A stretch of 35,795 bases of DNA from a virus: positions 1 through 35,795 of the IMG/VR virus record IMGVR_UViG_3300025759_000283; one strand, given 5' to 3'. The position numbers were made by a program, and so were the translations under genes. How positions within the stretch are numbered: position 1 is the first letter of the stretch; the number at the start of each line of letters is the position of its first letter. Positions 29,459-35,795 of this stretch are shown here, one piece after another. A model generated the notes under the pieces. That model was not told the origin of the DNA. It saw only the letters and a list, made by a program, of their open reading frames with translations, and searched no databases.

Positions 29459-30391
29459 ATGAAAGTACCCGATTTATTTGTGGGGAGAAGGTTATTTGTT
29501 GGATGCGGAGAACCTGTTGGACTTGGTATAGGACCACTGGAAATTAGAGGTTCTGCATATGTTGAGGGTCCAATGATTATTGGAAACCCATTATCATATC
29601 CAGTAGCAGAAGCTAATTTGATGGTTGCAAGATGCGTAAATGTAGAAGCACTTACACCCCCTCCACCATCAATCTTTAAAGTATCATCAAGAACTTTACC
29701 ACCAACTCCATTAGACGTGATGCTTGGTGATCCAACAGGTCAGGTTGGTATTGCTGTTAACTCTACAGTAATCAGTATCTTCAATGCTACAAATGTTTCT
29801 ATAATATCCCCAAATGTCACTGGAGTGGGAGTTTTAAATTGGGTCGGCACAAAAACTTTAACTGGTGCAGAAGCTCTTACCGGAGCAAAGGCACAAGCAG
29901 GAGCTGAAGCAAGATCAGGTGCAAAAGTTATTGATGGTAGCACAGTTATTAATGGAGCACTTGTAGTTAATGGCGCAACACAAATCAATGGATTCTTAAG
30001 TTTTACGGGTTCTATTGTTGGAGTAACAAAGGAATTTGATATTAAACATCCATCAAAGAAAGGTTATAGACTTGCTCATGGTTGTTTGGAAGGCCCAGAA
30101 TTTGGAGTATATTACAGAGGAAAATTAGAAAACTCAAGTACAATCGAACTTCCAGATTACTGGATAAATTTAGTAGATCCAGAATCTATTACAGTAAACT
30201 TAACACCTCACGGACACTATCAAGAATTATTTGTAAAGTCTATTGAATGGGGCCGTAAAGTAATCATTCAAAATAACTCTGCAGGTAAAATACATTGCAG
30301 TTATACGGTGTATGCAAAGAGAATAGATATTCCAGATTTGGAAATTGAATATGTTGGAACAGAACCAAAGCAAAGAAATTTAGGAGAATAA
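29459..30391 (+). CDS. Fibre/spike protein with repeated Gly-Ala region
   Basis: The 310-residue protein has a beta-rich N-terminus (GPLEIRGSAYVEGPMIIGN), a central part with short repeats (LTGAEALTGAKAQAGAEARS, then GSTVINGALVVNGATQINGF) resembling left-handed or triple beta-helix turns, and a C-terminal domain (HGCLEGPEFGVYYRGKLENS, IELPDYWINLVDPESITVNL). The last part is repeated as a free-standing 86-residue protein at 31808. Similar C-terminal modules occur in cyanophage fibres. It is likely a virion surface protein, exact role unknown. Confidence 0.65.
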   Translation: MKVPDLFVGRRLFVGCGEPVGLGIGPLEIRGSAYVEGPMIIGNPLSYPVAEANLMVARCVNVEALTPPPPSIFKVSSRTLPPTPLDVMLGDPTGQVGIAVNSTVISIFNATNVSIISPNVTGVGVLNWVGTKTLTGAEALTGAKAQAGAEARSGAKVIDGSTVINGALVVNGATQINGFLSFTGSIVGVTKEFDIKHPSKKGYRLAHGCLEGPEFGVYYRGKLENSSTIELPDYWINLVDPESITVNLTPHGHYQELFVKSIEWGRKVIIQNNSAGKIHCSYTVYAKRIDIPDLEIEYVGTEPKQRNLGE

Positions 30392-30392
30392 T

Positions 30393-31811
30393 ATGGCACT
30401 GTCTGATGATATTGTAAGGGATATGACCCAAAAATTAGAAACTAAAACTAATAATATTGAGTATTTTGAAAATGAAATTATTGTTATTGATGCACAAAAA
30501 GAACCATATGATAATGCAATAATAGAAATTGACAAAAATATTCTTGCGGATGTTAACAGCATAAATTCCTCAATGCAATCTGTTCAAAGTGCTTATCAGG
30601 CAAGAATAAATTCTGGATGTAAGTCTGATTTATTTTGGAGAATAGAATCTATAGTTGATACTTCCGTTAATCTAGTTGCAGAGGCATTGCCAACTGCAGC
30701 ATATTCTCAAAGTTTCAGTTACATTGATCCCGATACACTTTTAATAACTACAGCAAATGCTGGTGACGCAATTATTGGTAACGGAAATACTTCACAAAAT
30801 TTATATGCAATAAGATATAGGGACCAACCATATGTTAGAAAAGACATTGGAGATACTACTGTAGGAACTTTTATTGGTGTTGTAGGGAGTGGTTCAACAG
30901 AACTTGCAATTGTATCTGCAATATCTGAAGATTTTGTCGCAGATATTAGCGTTGATAATTTAATTATCACTACAAAAGATGGTGTGTTTTCTCCCACAGC
31001 AAACACAATTGTTGGGTTTGGGAGCACAACAATTTTTGCGTCTGAGGAAATATTTAATGAAATTGTAGGTATTGCAACAACATCTCTACAAGTTTCAACT
31101 TTGCTTTTAGAAAATCCGACTATTGGATTTTCAAGTTTACCTGAAAGTGATGGTTCTTATGTATCATATACTGTTGTTAGAGATACTGAAACTTTTGAAG
31201 CATCTAAGGGAAAACGATTCAGATACAGTATACCCCTAGAAAAAAATCCATTCTCAAAAGAAACTGTAGGAGTTATAGATTCCTCCAATGTTGGTATTGG
31301 TGTGGATATAGATGTTGTGAAAAGTGGCAATCCATCAGCAACTCAGGACTGGAAACCAGAGTATGAAGGTACTACTAAGGGTGGAGAAAAGGTAAGATTT
31401 CCAAAAGTCGGTGGAGGAAAAATTTACTATAATATAGGATTTAATGTTCAACCAGTAGACTTTGTTTTCAATCCAGTATCTAGAGGAGATACAAGAATAG
31501 TCTCTACAACAGATTTTAATTTTACTACGGGAATATATGCAGGAATTATACCACTGTATCAACCAGTAAGCGGTGGATCTGGATGTGGATCTGCAGATAA
31601 TGCAATTACTAATGCAGAGAATGCAAGAGATACACTAATTTCTGACACCAAATTTGGATCAAGAGAAGACACCGCAAAAGCACTAAGAACTGAGCGAGCA
31701 GATTATGCAATTAGAATTTGGACATTGAGACAGTCAATTGGAGGTGAAAATGATAAAATAGATGAGTACGGTTCACTAATAGATTTTGTCAATAATCAGG
31801 AGATAATATGA
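30393..31811 (+). CDS. Virion structural protein (472 aa, putative)
   Basis: The N-terminal 90 residues and C-terminal 70 residues are helical (MTQKLETKTNNIEYFENEII, VNSINSSMQSVQSAYQAR; DTAKALRTERADYAIRIW), flanking a long beta-rich, Gly/Ser/Thr-rich middle (TTVGTFIGVVGSGSTELAIV; NTIVGFGSTTIFA). Matching terminal helices around a beta shaft suggest an elongated, perhaps trimeric structural protein. No defined family is recognised; the context lies among spike and fibre genes. Its stop overlaps the start at 31808. Confidence 0.6.
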   Translation: MALSDDIVRDMTQKLETKTNNIEYFENEIIVIDAQKEPYDNAIIEIDKNILADVNSINSSMQSVQSAYQARINSGCKSDLFWRIESIVDTSVNLVAEALPTAAYSQSFSYIDPDTLLITTANAGDAIIGNGNTSQNLYAIRYRDQPYVRKDIGDTTVGTFIGVVGSGSTELAIVSAISEDFVADISVDNLIITTKDGVFSPTANTIVGFGSTTIFASEEIFNEIVGIATTSLQVSTLLLENPTIGFSSLPESDGSYVSYTVVRDTETFEASKGKRFRYSIPLEKNPFSKETVGVIDSSNVGIGVDIDVVKSGNPSATQDWKPEYEGTTKGGEKVRFPKVGGGKIYYNIGFNVQPVDFVFNPVSRGDTRIVSTTDFNFTTGIYAGIIPLYQPVSGGSGCGSADNAITNAENARDTLISDTKFGSREDTAKALRTERADYAIRIWTLRQSIGGENDKIDEYGSLIDFVNNQEII

Positions 31812-32068
31812 AAAACACACTTTATACAGACACTGATAATCTTGTCATTGCAAGAGGAAAAGTTTTTAATAACAATACTATCAAACTTCCCAAGGAATGG
31901 GAGAACACTGTTAATCCAAAAACGATTACAGTATCTCTGACTCCTTGTGGAATGCATCATAGAATCTTTGTCAAAACAGTTGATATTAAAGAAATTAGAT
32001 TAGGTTCTGAAGGAATGCTCCCCATTGAGTGTTACTATCAGGTTACTGCAGAACTAAATAATCAATAA
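31808..32068 (+). CDS. Small free-standing copy of a fibre C-terminal domain
   Basis: The 86-residue product matches the C-terminal domain of the 310-residue fibre protein at 29459: ARGKVFNNNTIKLPKEWENT against YRGKLENSSTIELPDYWINL, then NPKTITVSLTPCGMHHRIFV against DPESITVNLTPHGHYQELFV, then a beta end (CYYQVTAEL against CSYTVYAKR). It therefore is a duplicated, separate module, perhaps an exchangeable cap or assembly chaperone. ATGA overlap with the upstream gene. Confidence 0.75.
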   Translation: MKNTLYTDTDNLVIARGKVFNNNTIKLPKEWENTVNPKTITVSLTPCGMHHRIFVKTVDIKEIRLGSEGMLPIECYYQVTAELNNQ

Positions 32069-32081
32069 AAATCACTGAGAT

Positions 32082-32525
32082 ATGGCATATCAAGGAATTA
32101 GTACTGGAACTGGCATTAATGCCGGAGATGGAGATACTTTGTTTAGTGGTGCTACTAAAATTAATGAAAACTTTCAAGAGATCTATACTTCTTTAGGTGA
32201 CGGAAGTATTATAAATCTCAATCAAAAAGTTGGTTATAATGCGGTAGTTGAGGTGCCTAGTAATGGTTCTGTCAATCCTCTTGTAAGTGAAGCTAATACT
32301 CTTTATATTTTAGAGGGACCCAGTAGTAGAGTAAATTTAAATAATTTATCATCCGCTCCAATTGGAACAAGATTTGGAATTATTAGTAAAGATTCAACCA
32401 ATAGTATTCTTATACCTAGTGTATCCCTAATTCAAGGTTTGAATGAAGATCTGACTTTAGACAAAGACTATATTTCATTTGATCTTGTCTATACCGGATC
32501 AAGTTTTGGTTGGGCAATAAAATAA
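32082..32525 (+). CDS. Small fibre-like virion protein (147 aa)
   Basis: The protein starts MAYQGISTGTG, has the fibre-type segment ATKINENFQEIYTSLGDG (tail fibre proteins often carry KINxNFxEIY), and ends YISFDLVYTGSSFGWAIK, the GW module also in 4427, 32652 and 33306. The start MAYQGI and the INxNFxEIY segment are shared with the protein at 32652, suggesting tandem duplication. It is probably a fibre or accessory virion protein. Confidence 0.7.
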   Translation: MAYQGISTGTGINAGDGDTLFSGATKINENFQEIYTSLGDGSIINLNQKVGYNAVVEVPSNGSVNPLVSEANTLYILEGPSSRVNLNNLSSAPIGTRFGIISKDSTNSILIPSVSLIQGLNEDLTLDKDYISFDLVYTGSSFGWAIK

Positions 32526-32528
32526 ATA
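32521..32528 (+). promoter_or_regulatory. Possible late promoter AATAAATA
   Basis: AATAAATA overlaps the stop codon of the 32082 gene and fits the late NATAAATA pattern. It is 14 bases before the tiny frame at 32535 and about 120 bases before ATG 32652. Confidence 0.4.
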
Positions 32529-32534
32529 CATAAA

Positions 32535-32621
32535 ATGAGATTAGTTAAATCATATATCTCCAACATATCCGATAGTACAAATGGAGCAAGAGGTAAAGTT
32601 AGAGTGTATACTTTTAAGTAA
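32535..32621 (+). CDS. Possible 28-residue basic peptide
   Basis: A short frame (MRLVKSYISNISDSTNGARG...) fills the 126-base gap between two fibre-like genes, ending at TAA 32619-32621. It lacks a clear ribosome-binding site and could be a gene remnant or a chance frame. A late-promoter-like site lies on each side. Confidence 0.25.
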   Translation: MRLVKSYISNISDSTNGARGKVRVYTFK

Positions 32622-32623
32622 TT

Positions 32624-32631
32624 CATAAATA
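32624..32631 (+). promoter_or_regulatory. Late promoter CATAAATA
   Basis: CATAAATA lies 20 bases before ATG 32652, a usual late-promoter distance in this window, in a true intergenic gap. Confidence 0.55.
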
Positions 32632-32651
32632 TTCAATAAAGATTAGATTCG

Positions 32652-33281
32652 ATGGCATATCAAGGTATAACGACAGCACCGATTGAATCAGCTGATAGTT
32701 TACTTCAAGGTGGTGTTAAGATTAATTCAAATTTTACTGAGATTTATGATGGACTTGCAAATGCTTCTGGAGAAATTGCAGAAGAAGTTTCGATTGGTGG
32801 TGCTACACCAATAACTTATACCAAAGTCACTCCAGATGTTAGGTTCTCTCCCAATTCTGAGTATGAAACTTTAAGATATTATGCAGCAAATGCAACTATT
32901 CCAGAACCTATACAACAACTTCAGAACGGAGATTTTTATGTTCAATACACAAATACAAGTGCAGTAACTCCAAATGCTGAGATTACTCTTCGATTACCTC
33001 AAAATCCAGTTTTTGGAAATAAAGTTTCGATTCATAAAGGAACTGCAACACAAAGTATCCGTGTTATTCCAAGTTCACTACCATCAAATAGTCCAGCAAA
33101 TAATATTCTTGGGTTTTCTCCAGGAGATATAGGTACTCCTTCTGGAATTATATTGGATGTTCCAAATACAACATATACTTTTGTTTATGTCGGAAGACCG
33201 TATCAATCCGATTTAAGACGACTTTCCGCTGCAATCGCAGAGAATGTTAGTGAAAATGTGAAAGGATGGGTCTTGGTATAA
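32652..33281 (+). CDS. Fibre-like virion protein (209 aa)
   Basis: Starts MAYQGITTAP and contains GVKINSNFTEIYDGLANA, both shared with the protein at 32082. The middle is beta-rich (NAEITLRLPQNPVFGNKVSI, TQSIRVIPSSLPSN), and the end (YTFVYVGRP ... VKGWVLV) is a longer variant of the GW module. It is likely part of a duplicated fibre family. A late promoter lies 20 bases upstream. Confidence 0.7.
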   Translation: MAYQGITTAPIESADSLLQGGVKINSNFTEIYDGLANASGEIAEEVSIGGATPITYTKVTPDVRFSPNSEYETLRYYAANATIPEPIQQLQNGDFYVQYTNTSAVTPNAEITLRLPQNPVFGNKVSIHKGTATQSIRVIPSSLPSNSPANNILGFSPGDIGTPSGIILDVPNTTYTFVYVGRPYQSDLRRLSAAIAENVSENVKGWVLV

Positions 33282-33284
33282 ATA
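33277..33284 (+). promoter_or_regulatory. Late promoter TATAAATA (consensus)
   Basis: TATAAATA is the exact T4 late consensus. It overlaps the stop of the 32652 gene and lies 21 bases before ATG 33306. A GGAG ribosome-binding site follows. Confidence 0.7.
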
Positions 33285-33305
33285 AAATACAAGGAGAAAT
33301 GAATA

Positions 33306-33614
33306 ATGGCACTTAGAGCTAATCAATTTATAAATGCACCTTATACAATTACAACGACTACAGTAAACAAAACTCTAGATAATTTTGAGTATTGTATTGT
33401 TCCAACATCTGGCGGAACCGGAATTACTTTAACATTACCTAGGGGATTTGTTGGAAATAAAGTCAAAATAAGTGTATTTGACAAAACTAATGTTATTATT
33501 GATAGAAACGGTGAAAAAATTATGAACCTTGATGATAATCTCACAATAAATTTGCAATATGCTACAATAGAATTTGTATACGTAGATAATACTATCGGAT
33601 GGAGGATTAGTTAA
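33306..33614 (+). CDS. Small fibre-tip-like protein, GW-module family (102 aa)
   Basis: The protein is nearly a single beta module: GTGITLTLPRGFVGNKVKIS, IIDRNGEKIM, ATIEFVYVDNTIGWRIS. It matches the whole C-terminal part of the protein at 4427 (SRNGKTIM, ITLTYINDTLGWVIK). It is directly followed, without a gap, by the glycine-rich adhesin gene. This is likely a minor virion or fibre protein. Confidence 0.65.
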   Translation: MALRANQFINAPYTITTTTVNKTLDNFEYCIVPTSGGTGITLTLPRGFVGNKVKISVFDKTNVIIDRNGEKIMNLDDNLTINLQYATIEFVYVDNTIGWRIS

Positions 33615-34532
33615 ATGACAAATTTAAGTCAATTTTTTGGTTCTGGAAATGCTCAACTCCCATTACCTGTTAATCCCGATGCTATACCATTAAAATTGCT
33701 TATTGTTGGTGGCGGTGGTGCTGGTGGCGCAGCTGCCACCGGTGGTGGTGGCGGTGGTGCCGGAAAAGTACTTTATGTGGATAATTTACTGGTAAATAGG
33801 AATATTGCATATCCAATTAGAGTTGGTGGGGGTGGTCGTGGGCAGTTTACTGGAGACCTTAATGGCAAAACTTCTTATTTTTCTAACTTAAAGGCAGAAG
33901 GGGGAGGTGGAGGTGGTTATGGCACATTTACCCCTACTCCTGCAACTACACTTGGCAGTGGTGGTGGGAAATCAGGCTTTGGTAATCGGGGAACAGAGGC
34001 TTCTTTTAATTCATTTAATTCTTATACTTGTATTTCAGCAGAATCTAATATCACTGTTGCTAGTTTTACAAATGGCCAGGGGGGCCCTGTTGGAGCGAGC
34101 TCCTTTGGCGGCGGCGGTGCTGGCAGTGAAGGTTCTTCTTTCAAAGGTGGAGATGGCATTAATATTTCAATATTTTCAGGATTTTTTGGTGGAGGTGGAG
34201 GTGGAGGTCAAGATCCGGGATCTGGATTACCGTCCAGTTTCCCACTGGACCTTGGCGGCAGTGGAATCGGTGGAAATGGGGGCAGTCAATTTGCAGCACC
34301 AACACCAGGAGTAGACGGTACTGGTAGTGGAGGTGGAGGTTCAGTTGGCAATTTCGGTGTCGTGGAAAGCAATGGTGGAAGTGGCGTTGTAATCGTTGCA
34401 TATCCAGATACTTTTCCAGCAGCAACAGCACCTGGTGCAACACAAAGTTTTGAAACTGATACTGATGGTATAAGTTATCGCATTTACACTTTTACTGATA
34501 CTACATCAATTGCATCAATTACATTTAACTAA
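33615..34532 (+). CDS. Glycine-rich fibre/adhesin protein
   Basis: The 305-residue protein starts MTNLSQFFGSGNAQLPLP and then consists largely of glycine-rich stretches (LLIVGGGGAGGAAATGGGGG, GFFGGGGGGGQ, GSGGGGSVGNFG) separated by short hydrophobic segments, ending in a compact non-Gly C-terminus (YRIYTFTDTTSIASITFN). This pattern resembles glycine-rich receptor-binding adhesins that use stacked polyglycine-II helices with variable loops, such as gp38 of T2/S16-like phages. It is probably the host-range determinant at a fibre tip; no sequence identity to gp38 is claimed. Confidence 0.7.
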   Translation: MTNLSQFFGSGNAQLPLPVNPDAIPLKLLIVGGGGAGGAAATGGGGGGAGKVLYVDNLLVNRNIAYPIRVGGGGRGQFTGDLNGKTSYFSNLKAEGGGGGGYGTFTPTPATTLGSGGGKSGFGNRGTEASFNSFNSYTCISAESNITVASFTNGQGGPVGASSFGGGGAGSEGSSFKGGDGINISIFSGFFGGGGGGGQDPGSGLPSSFPLDLGGSGIGGNGGSQFAAPTPGVDGTGSGGGGSVGNFGVVESNGGSGVVIVAYPDTFPAATAPGATQSFETDTDGISYRIYTFTDTTSIASITFN

Positions 34533-34617
34533 TAAAATATAGAATTTTCTATTGAAATTACTTCTTAGTACTTACTATGATAATCAGTTAATTGAGGAAC
34601 AAGGATAGATTACAGAA

Positions 34618-34625
34618 AATAAATA
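34618..34625 (+). promoter_or_regulatory. Late promoter AATAAATA
   Basis: AATAAATA in the 113-base gap after the adhesin gene, 20 bases before ATG 34646, with an AAGGAG ribosome-binding site in between. It probably drives the next fibre-like gene. The rest of the gap shows no gene or clear hairpin. Confidence 0.6.
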
Positions 34626-34645
34626 CACAAAAGGAGATAAGTTAA

Positions 34646-35098
34646 ATGAGCAATTTTAGTCAATTTTTTGGTGGTAGTAGTATTATAAAAAGGAAATTTG
34701 GTCGGTTTGACAATGGACTAATAGAAGTGAGTCAAAGATTACCACTTCCAGATCTTTCTGTTTATCAGTGGGGAGGTGGAAGTAGTGGAAATAATAGGAT
34801 TGAGATTCAACTCTCAGGAAACCTCGCATATGATACCTCAGGTATTACTGGACAATGCGATTTAAAAAAAACTTTTATAAATGTAGTATACCTAATTCCA
34901 CCACAGGTAAGAAGAGTTAATACTCCAATAGGCGGTGGTGCAGAATCTTGGACAGAAACATATTACCCTCAAGTTTTTCTTTCCAATACAATATCCTCAA
35001 CAGAAACTTTCCTTGTGGTTGAAGGTAGACCTGTGCCATCACTTCGCCGAATTGGAGATATTCCTAGAATAGGTATAGAAGTATTCGAGCTCCTTTGA
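34646..35098 (+). CDS. Fibre-associated protein sharing the adhesin N-terminus (150 aa)
   Basis: The N-terminus MSNFSQFFGGSS parallels MTNLSQFFGSGN of the adhesin upstream, suggesting a common attachment peptide. The remainder (RIEIQLSGNLAYDTSGITGQ, FINVVYLIPPQVRRVN, TETYYPQVFLSN) is beta-rich and not glycine-rich. It may be an alternative tip protein. AAGGAG precedes the ATG, and a late promoter lies 20 bases upstream. Confidence 0.65.
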   Translation: MSNFSQFFGGSSIIKRKFGRFDNGLIEVSQRLPLPDLSVYQWGGGSSGNNRIEIQLSGNLAYDTSGITGQCDLKKTFINVVYLIPPQVRRVNTPIGGGAESWTETYYPQVFLSNTISSTETFLVVEGRPVPSLRRIGDIPRIGIEVFELL

Positions 35099-35107
35099 TT
35101 TTTTATG

Positions 35108-35136
35108 TTGACACCCAACACCCATCGTGCTATGAT
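35108..35136 (+). promoter_or_regulatory. Sigma70-type promoter
   Basis: TTGACA (35108-35113), a 17-base spacer and TATGAT (35131-35136). The start of transcription would be near 35143, before ATG 35164. It marks a switch from late virion genes to host-polymerase-driven genes. Confidence 0.8.
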
Positions 35137-35163
35137 AGTCAGGTAATCAACGAACGAGACCAA

Positions 35164-35346
35164 ATGTCTGATGAGTATCTGACTCGATGCGTGGTGGACC
35201 CCATCAAGCGCACTGTGTATATCTATTCCAGTGAGGGGTCAGAAAAGGAAGTGGTCTGTGATACCACCGAAGAGTTTATGAATGTGCTAAAATTTGTTCG
35301 TGCCACACTGGGAGAAGACACTCTTGCTTATGCAAGTCCACTCTGA
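35164..35346 (+). CDS. Small hypothetical protein (60 aa)
   Basis: The frame is open from 35095, but the promoter at 35108-35136 falls inside that extension, so ATG 35164 is the likely start. The product (MSDEYLTRCVVDPIKRTVYI...) is a small alpha/beta protein ending in a helix (TTEEFMNVLKFVRATLG). No family is recognised. It should be expressed early from its own strong promoter. Confidence 0.65.
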   Translation: MSDEYLTRCVVDPIKRTVYIYSSEGSEKEVVCDTTEEFMNVLKFVRATLGEDTLAYASPL

Positions 35347-35418
35347 GGGAAAATCGACTTTTAATTCCATTTTTGGGCGGAAAAAAATCCCGGTAATTTT
35401 TTGGTCTGTAGGGTTTTC

Positions 35419-35628
35419 ATGAATTTAATCAAAATTGACTATCAGTCTCTAATAGAGCGGAGGGTGAAGACAACACCAGAAAATGTCAAAGAAGCAAACG
35501 AGGCACTATTTCGTGCTAAAATGACCGTGCCCGCAGCAGCGAAGCACTGCGGTATGACTCAGAAGGAAATGAAAATGACCTTCCAAGAGTATCTCAAGTA
35601 TCATCCACCAACTTACGAAATGGAATGA
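35419..35628 (+). CDS. Small helix-turn-helix-like protein (69 aa)
   Basis: ATG 35419 is preferred to the TTG at 35401 because of an AGGG upstream. The product is helical: DYQSLIERRVKTTPENVKEA, then a segment MTVPAAAKHCGMTQKEMKMT (about residues 36-55) with the AAxxxGMTxxEM spacing of a helix-turn-helix, and a C-terminal FQEYLKYHPP. I recall similar small conserved cyanophage proteins without known function. DNA binding is inferred from the pattern only. Confidence 0.6.
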   Translation: MNLIKIDYQSLIERRVKTTPENVKEANEALFRAKMTVPAAAKHCGMTQKEMKMTFQEYLKYHPPTYEME

Positions 35629-35637
35629 TACAAGCAC

Positions 35638-35666
35638 TTGACAATCTGAGGTTTATGCCTTATAAT
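35638..35666 (+). promoter_or_regulatory. Consensus sigma70 promoter
   Basis: TTGACA (35638-35643), a 17-base spacer and TATAAT (35661-35666): both boxes perfect. Transcription should start near 35673, so the transcript would contain both arms of the inverted repeat at 35681-35723. Confidence 0.85.
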
Positions 35667-35680
35667 TGTTAAGTGCCTAA

Positions 35681-35723
35681 ATTACTTAGAGCATAAATAA
35701 AAATAAACACTGCTCTAAGTAAT
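35681..35723 (+). promoter_or_regulatory. 13-bp hairpin abutting the next start codon
   Basis: ATTACTTAGAGCA (35681-35693) and TGCTCTAAGTAAT (35711-35723) are perfect reverse complements with a 17-base AT-rich loop. The second arm ends at the base before ATG 35724, so folding would hide the translation start. No T-tract follows, so it is not a normal terminator. Confidence 0.8.
35692..35699 (+). promoter_or_regulatory. Late promoter CATAAATA inside the hairpin loop
   Basis: CATAAATA spans the end of the first arm and the loop. A late transcript would start about 6 bases after it, near 35706, and so would lack the first arm and could not form the hairpin. Confidence 0.55.
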
Positions 35724-35795
35724 ATGATAGGAAGTTGTAAAAATTGTAAAAAGCAATTTAATTATTTCCCATCTCAGGGAAAAGGACTTTATTGT
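35724..35795 (+). CDS. Cys-rich zinc-finger-like protein, 3' end cut (possible homing endonuclease)
   Basis: The frame is open from ATG 35724 to the window end (24 codons). The visible part begins MIGSCKNCKKQFNYFPS and ends GLYC, giving a CxxC pair and a third Cys about 16 residues after the pair. This fits an N-terminal zinc ribbon such as those on phage HNH homing endonucleases. The hairpin plus early and late promoter arrangement upstream is also typical of phage homing endonuclease genes. The catalytic part lies outside the window, so the call is tentative. Confidence 0.5.
   Translation, partial: MIGSCKNCKKQFNYFPSQGKGLYC

Noticed and set aside
33907-34443. Frames of about 95-135 codons on both strands within the adhesin gene
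   Set aside because: Shadow frames of glycine-codon-rich DNA; low-complexity products without ribosome-binding sites.
35347-35418. Possible terminator around GGGCGG...TCCCGG with T-rich flanks
   Set aside because: The G and C runs do not form a convincing stem and the T-run is not placed directly after it.

Overview
The window is a piece of a T4-like cyanophage genome (marine Synechococcus/Prochlorococcus myovirus). Three things point there: a T4 replication and late-transcription block (gp33, gp59, gp32), T4 baseplate and tail genes (gp53, gp48, gp4, gp54, gp26, hub and spike genes), and cyanophage-typical genes (plastocyanin petE, thyX, phoH, glutaredoxins, a DUF1825 protein). Coding is very dense and AT-rich, with many ATGA/TAATG overlaps. 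No tRNA, CRISPR array, insertion sequence or attachment site was seen, and no gene-free stretch exceeds 300 bases.

Layout. 1-2722: a chain of small overlapping plus-strand genes of mostly unknown function, ending in a metzincin-type metalloprotease. 2726-5050: a two-domain glycosyltransferase and a small fibre-like protein. 5057-9214: plastocyanin, two glutaredoxin-like proteins and small conserved cyanophage genes. 9215-9741: a self-contained regulatory unit with an NtcA-like box, a sigma70 promoter, an RNA leader that matches the glutamine-II (Downstream-peptide) riboswitch, three overlapping microprotein genes (the first DUF4278/PirA-like) and an intrinsic terminator. 9772-14637: two small genes, thyX, phoH, a PD-(D/E)XK exonuclease, gp33, gp59, a DUF1825 protein and gp32. 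14638-17926 (minus strand): gp4, an unknown gene, gp48 and gp53, converging on gp32. 17967-34532 (plus strand): gp54, gp26 with a gp51-like gene, two tape-measure-like proteins (the second carrying two peptidoglycan hydrolase domains), a gp27-like hub, a gp5-like hub, a beta-helical spike, and fibre/adhesin proteins. 34646-35795: one more fibre-like protein, two small genes behind strong promoters, and the start of a Cys-rich gene, possibly a homing endonuclease.

How the parts fit. Host-type sigma70 promoters (TTGACA-N17-TATAAT class) precede early or auxiliary genes, while T4-type late promoters (NATAAATA) precede virion genes. gp33 is the late-transcription coactivator; gp59 and gp32 act at the replication fork. 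ThyX and glutaredoxin support nucleotide synthesis, and plastocyanin supports host electron flow. The 9215-9741 unit looks like a device that couples host nitrogen status to microproteins predicted to touch PII signalling.

The four observations I rate highest are: (1) the NtcA box plus glutamine riboswitch plus DUF4278 operon; (2) an in-frame T TTT TTC slippery heptamer at the end of gp26 that would fuse it to the gp51-like frame just ahead of the tape-measure gene; (3) a 13-bp hairpin at 35681-35723 with a late promoter in its loop, behind a sigma70 promoter and directly abutting a start codon, the arrangement known from T4 homing-endonuclease genes; (4) a tape-measure-like protein with both a glucosaminidase and a LAS-type peptidase domain. 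All identifications come from reading the sequence and recalling families; no database search was run.
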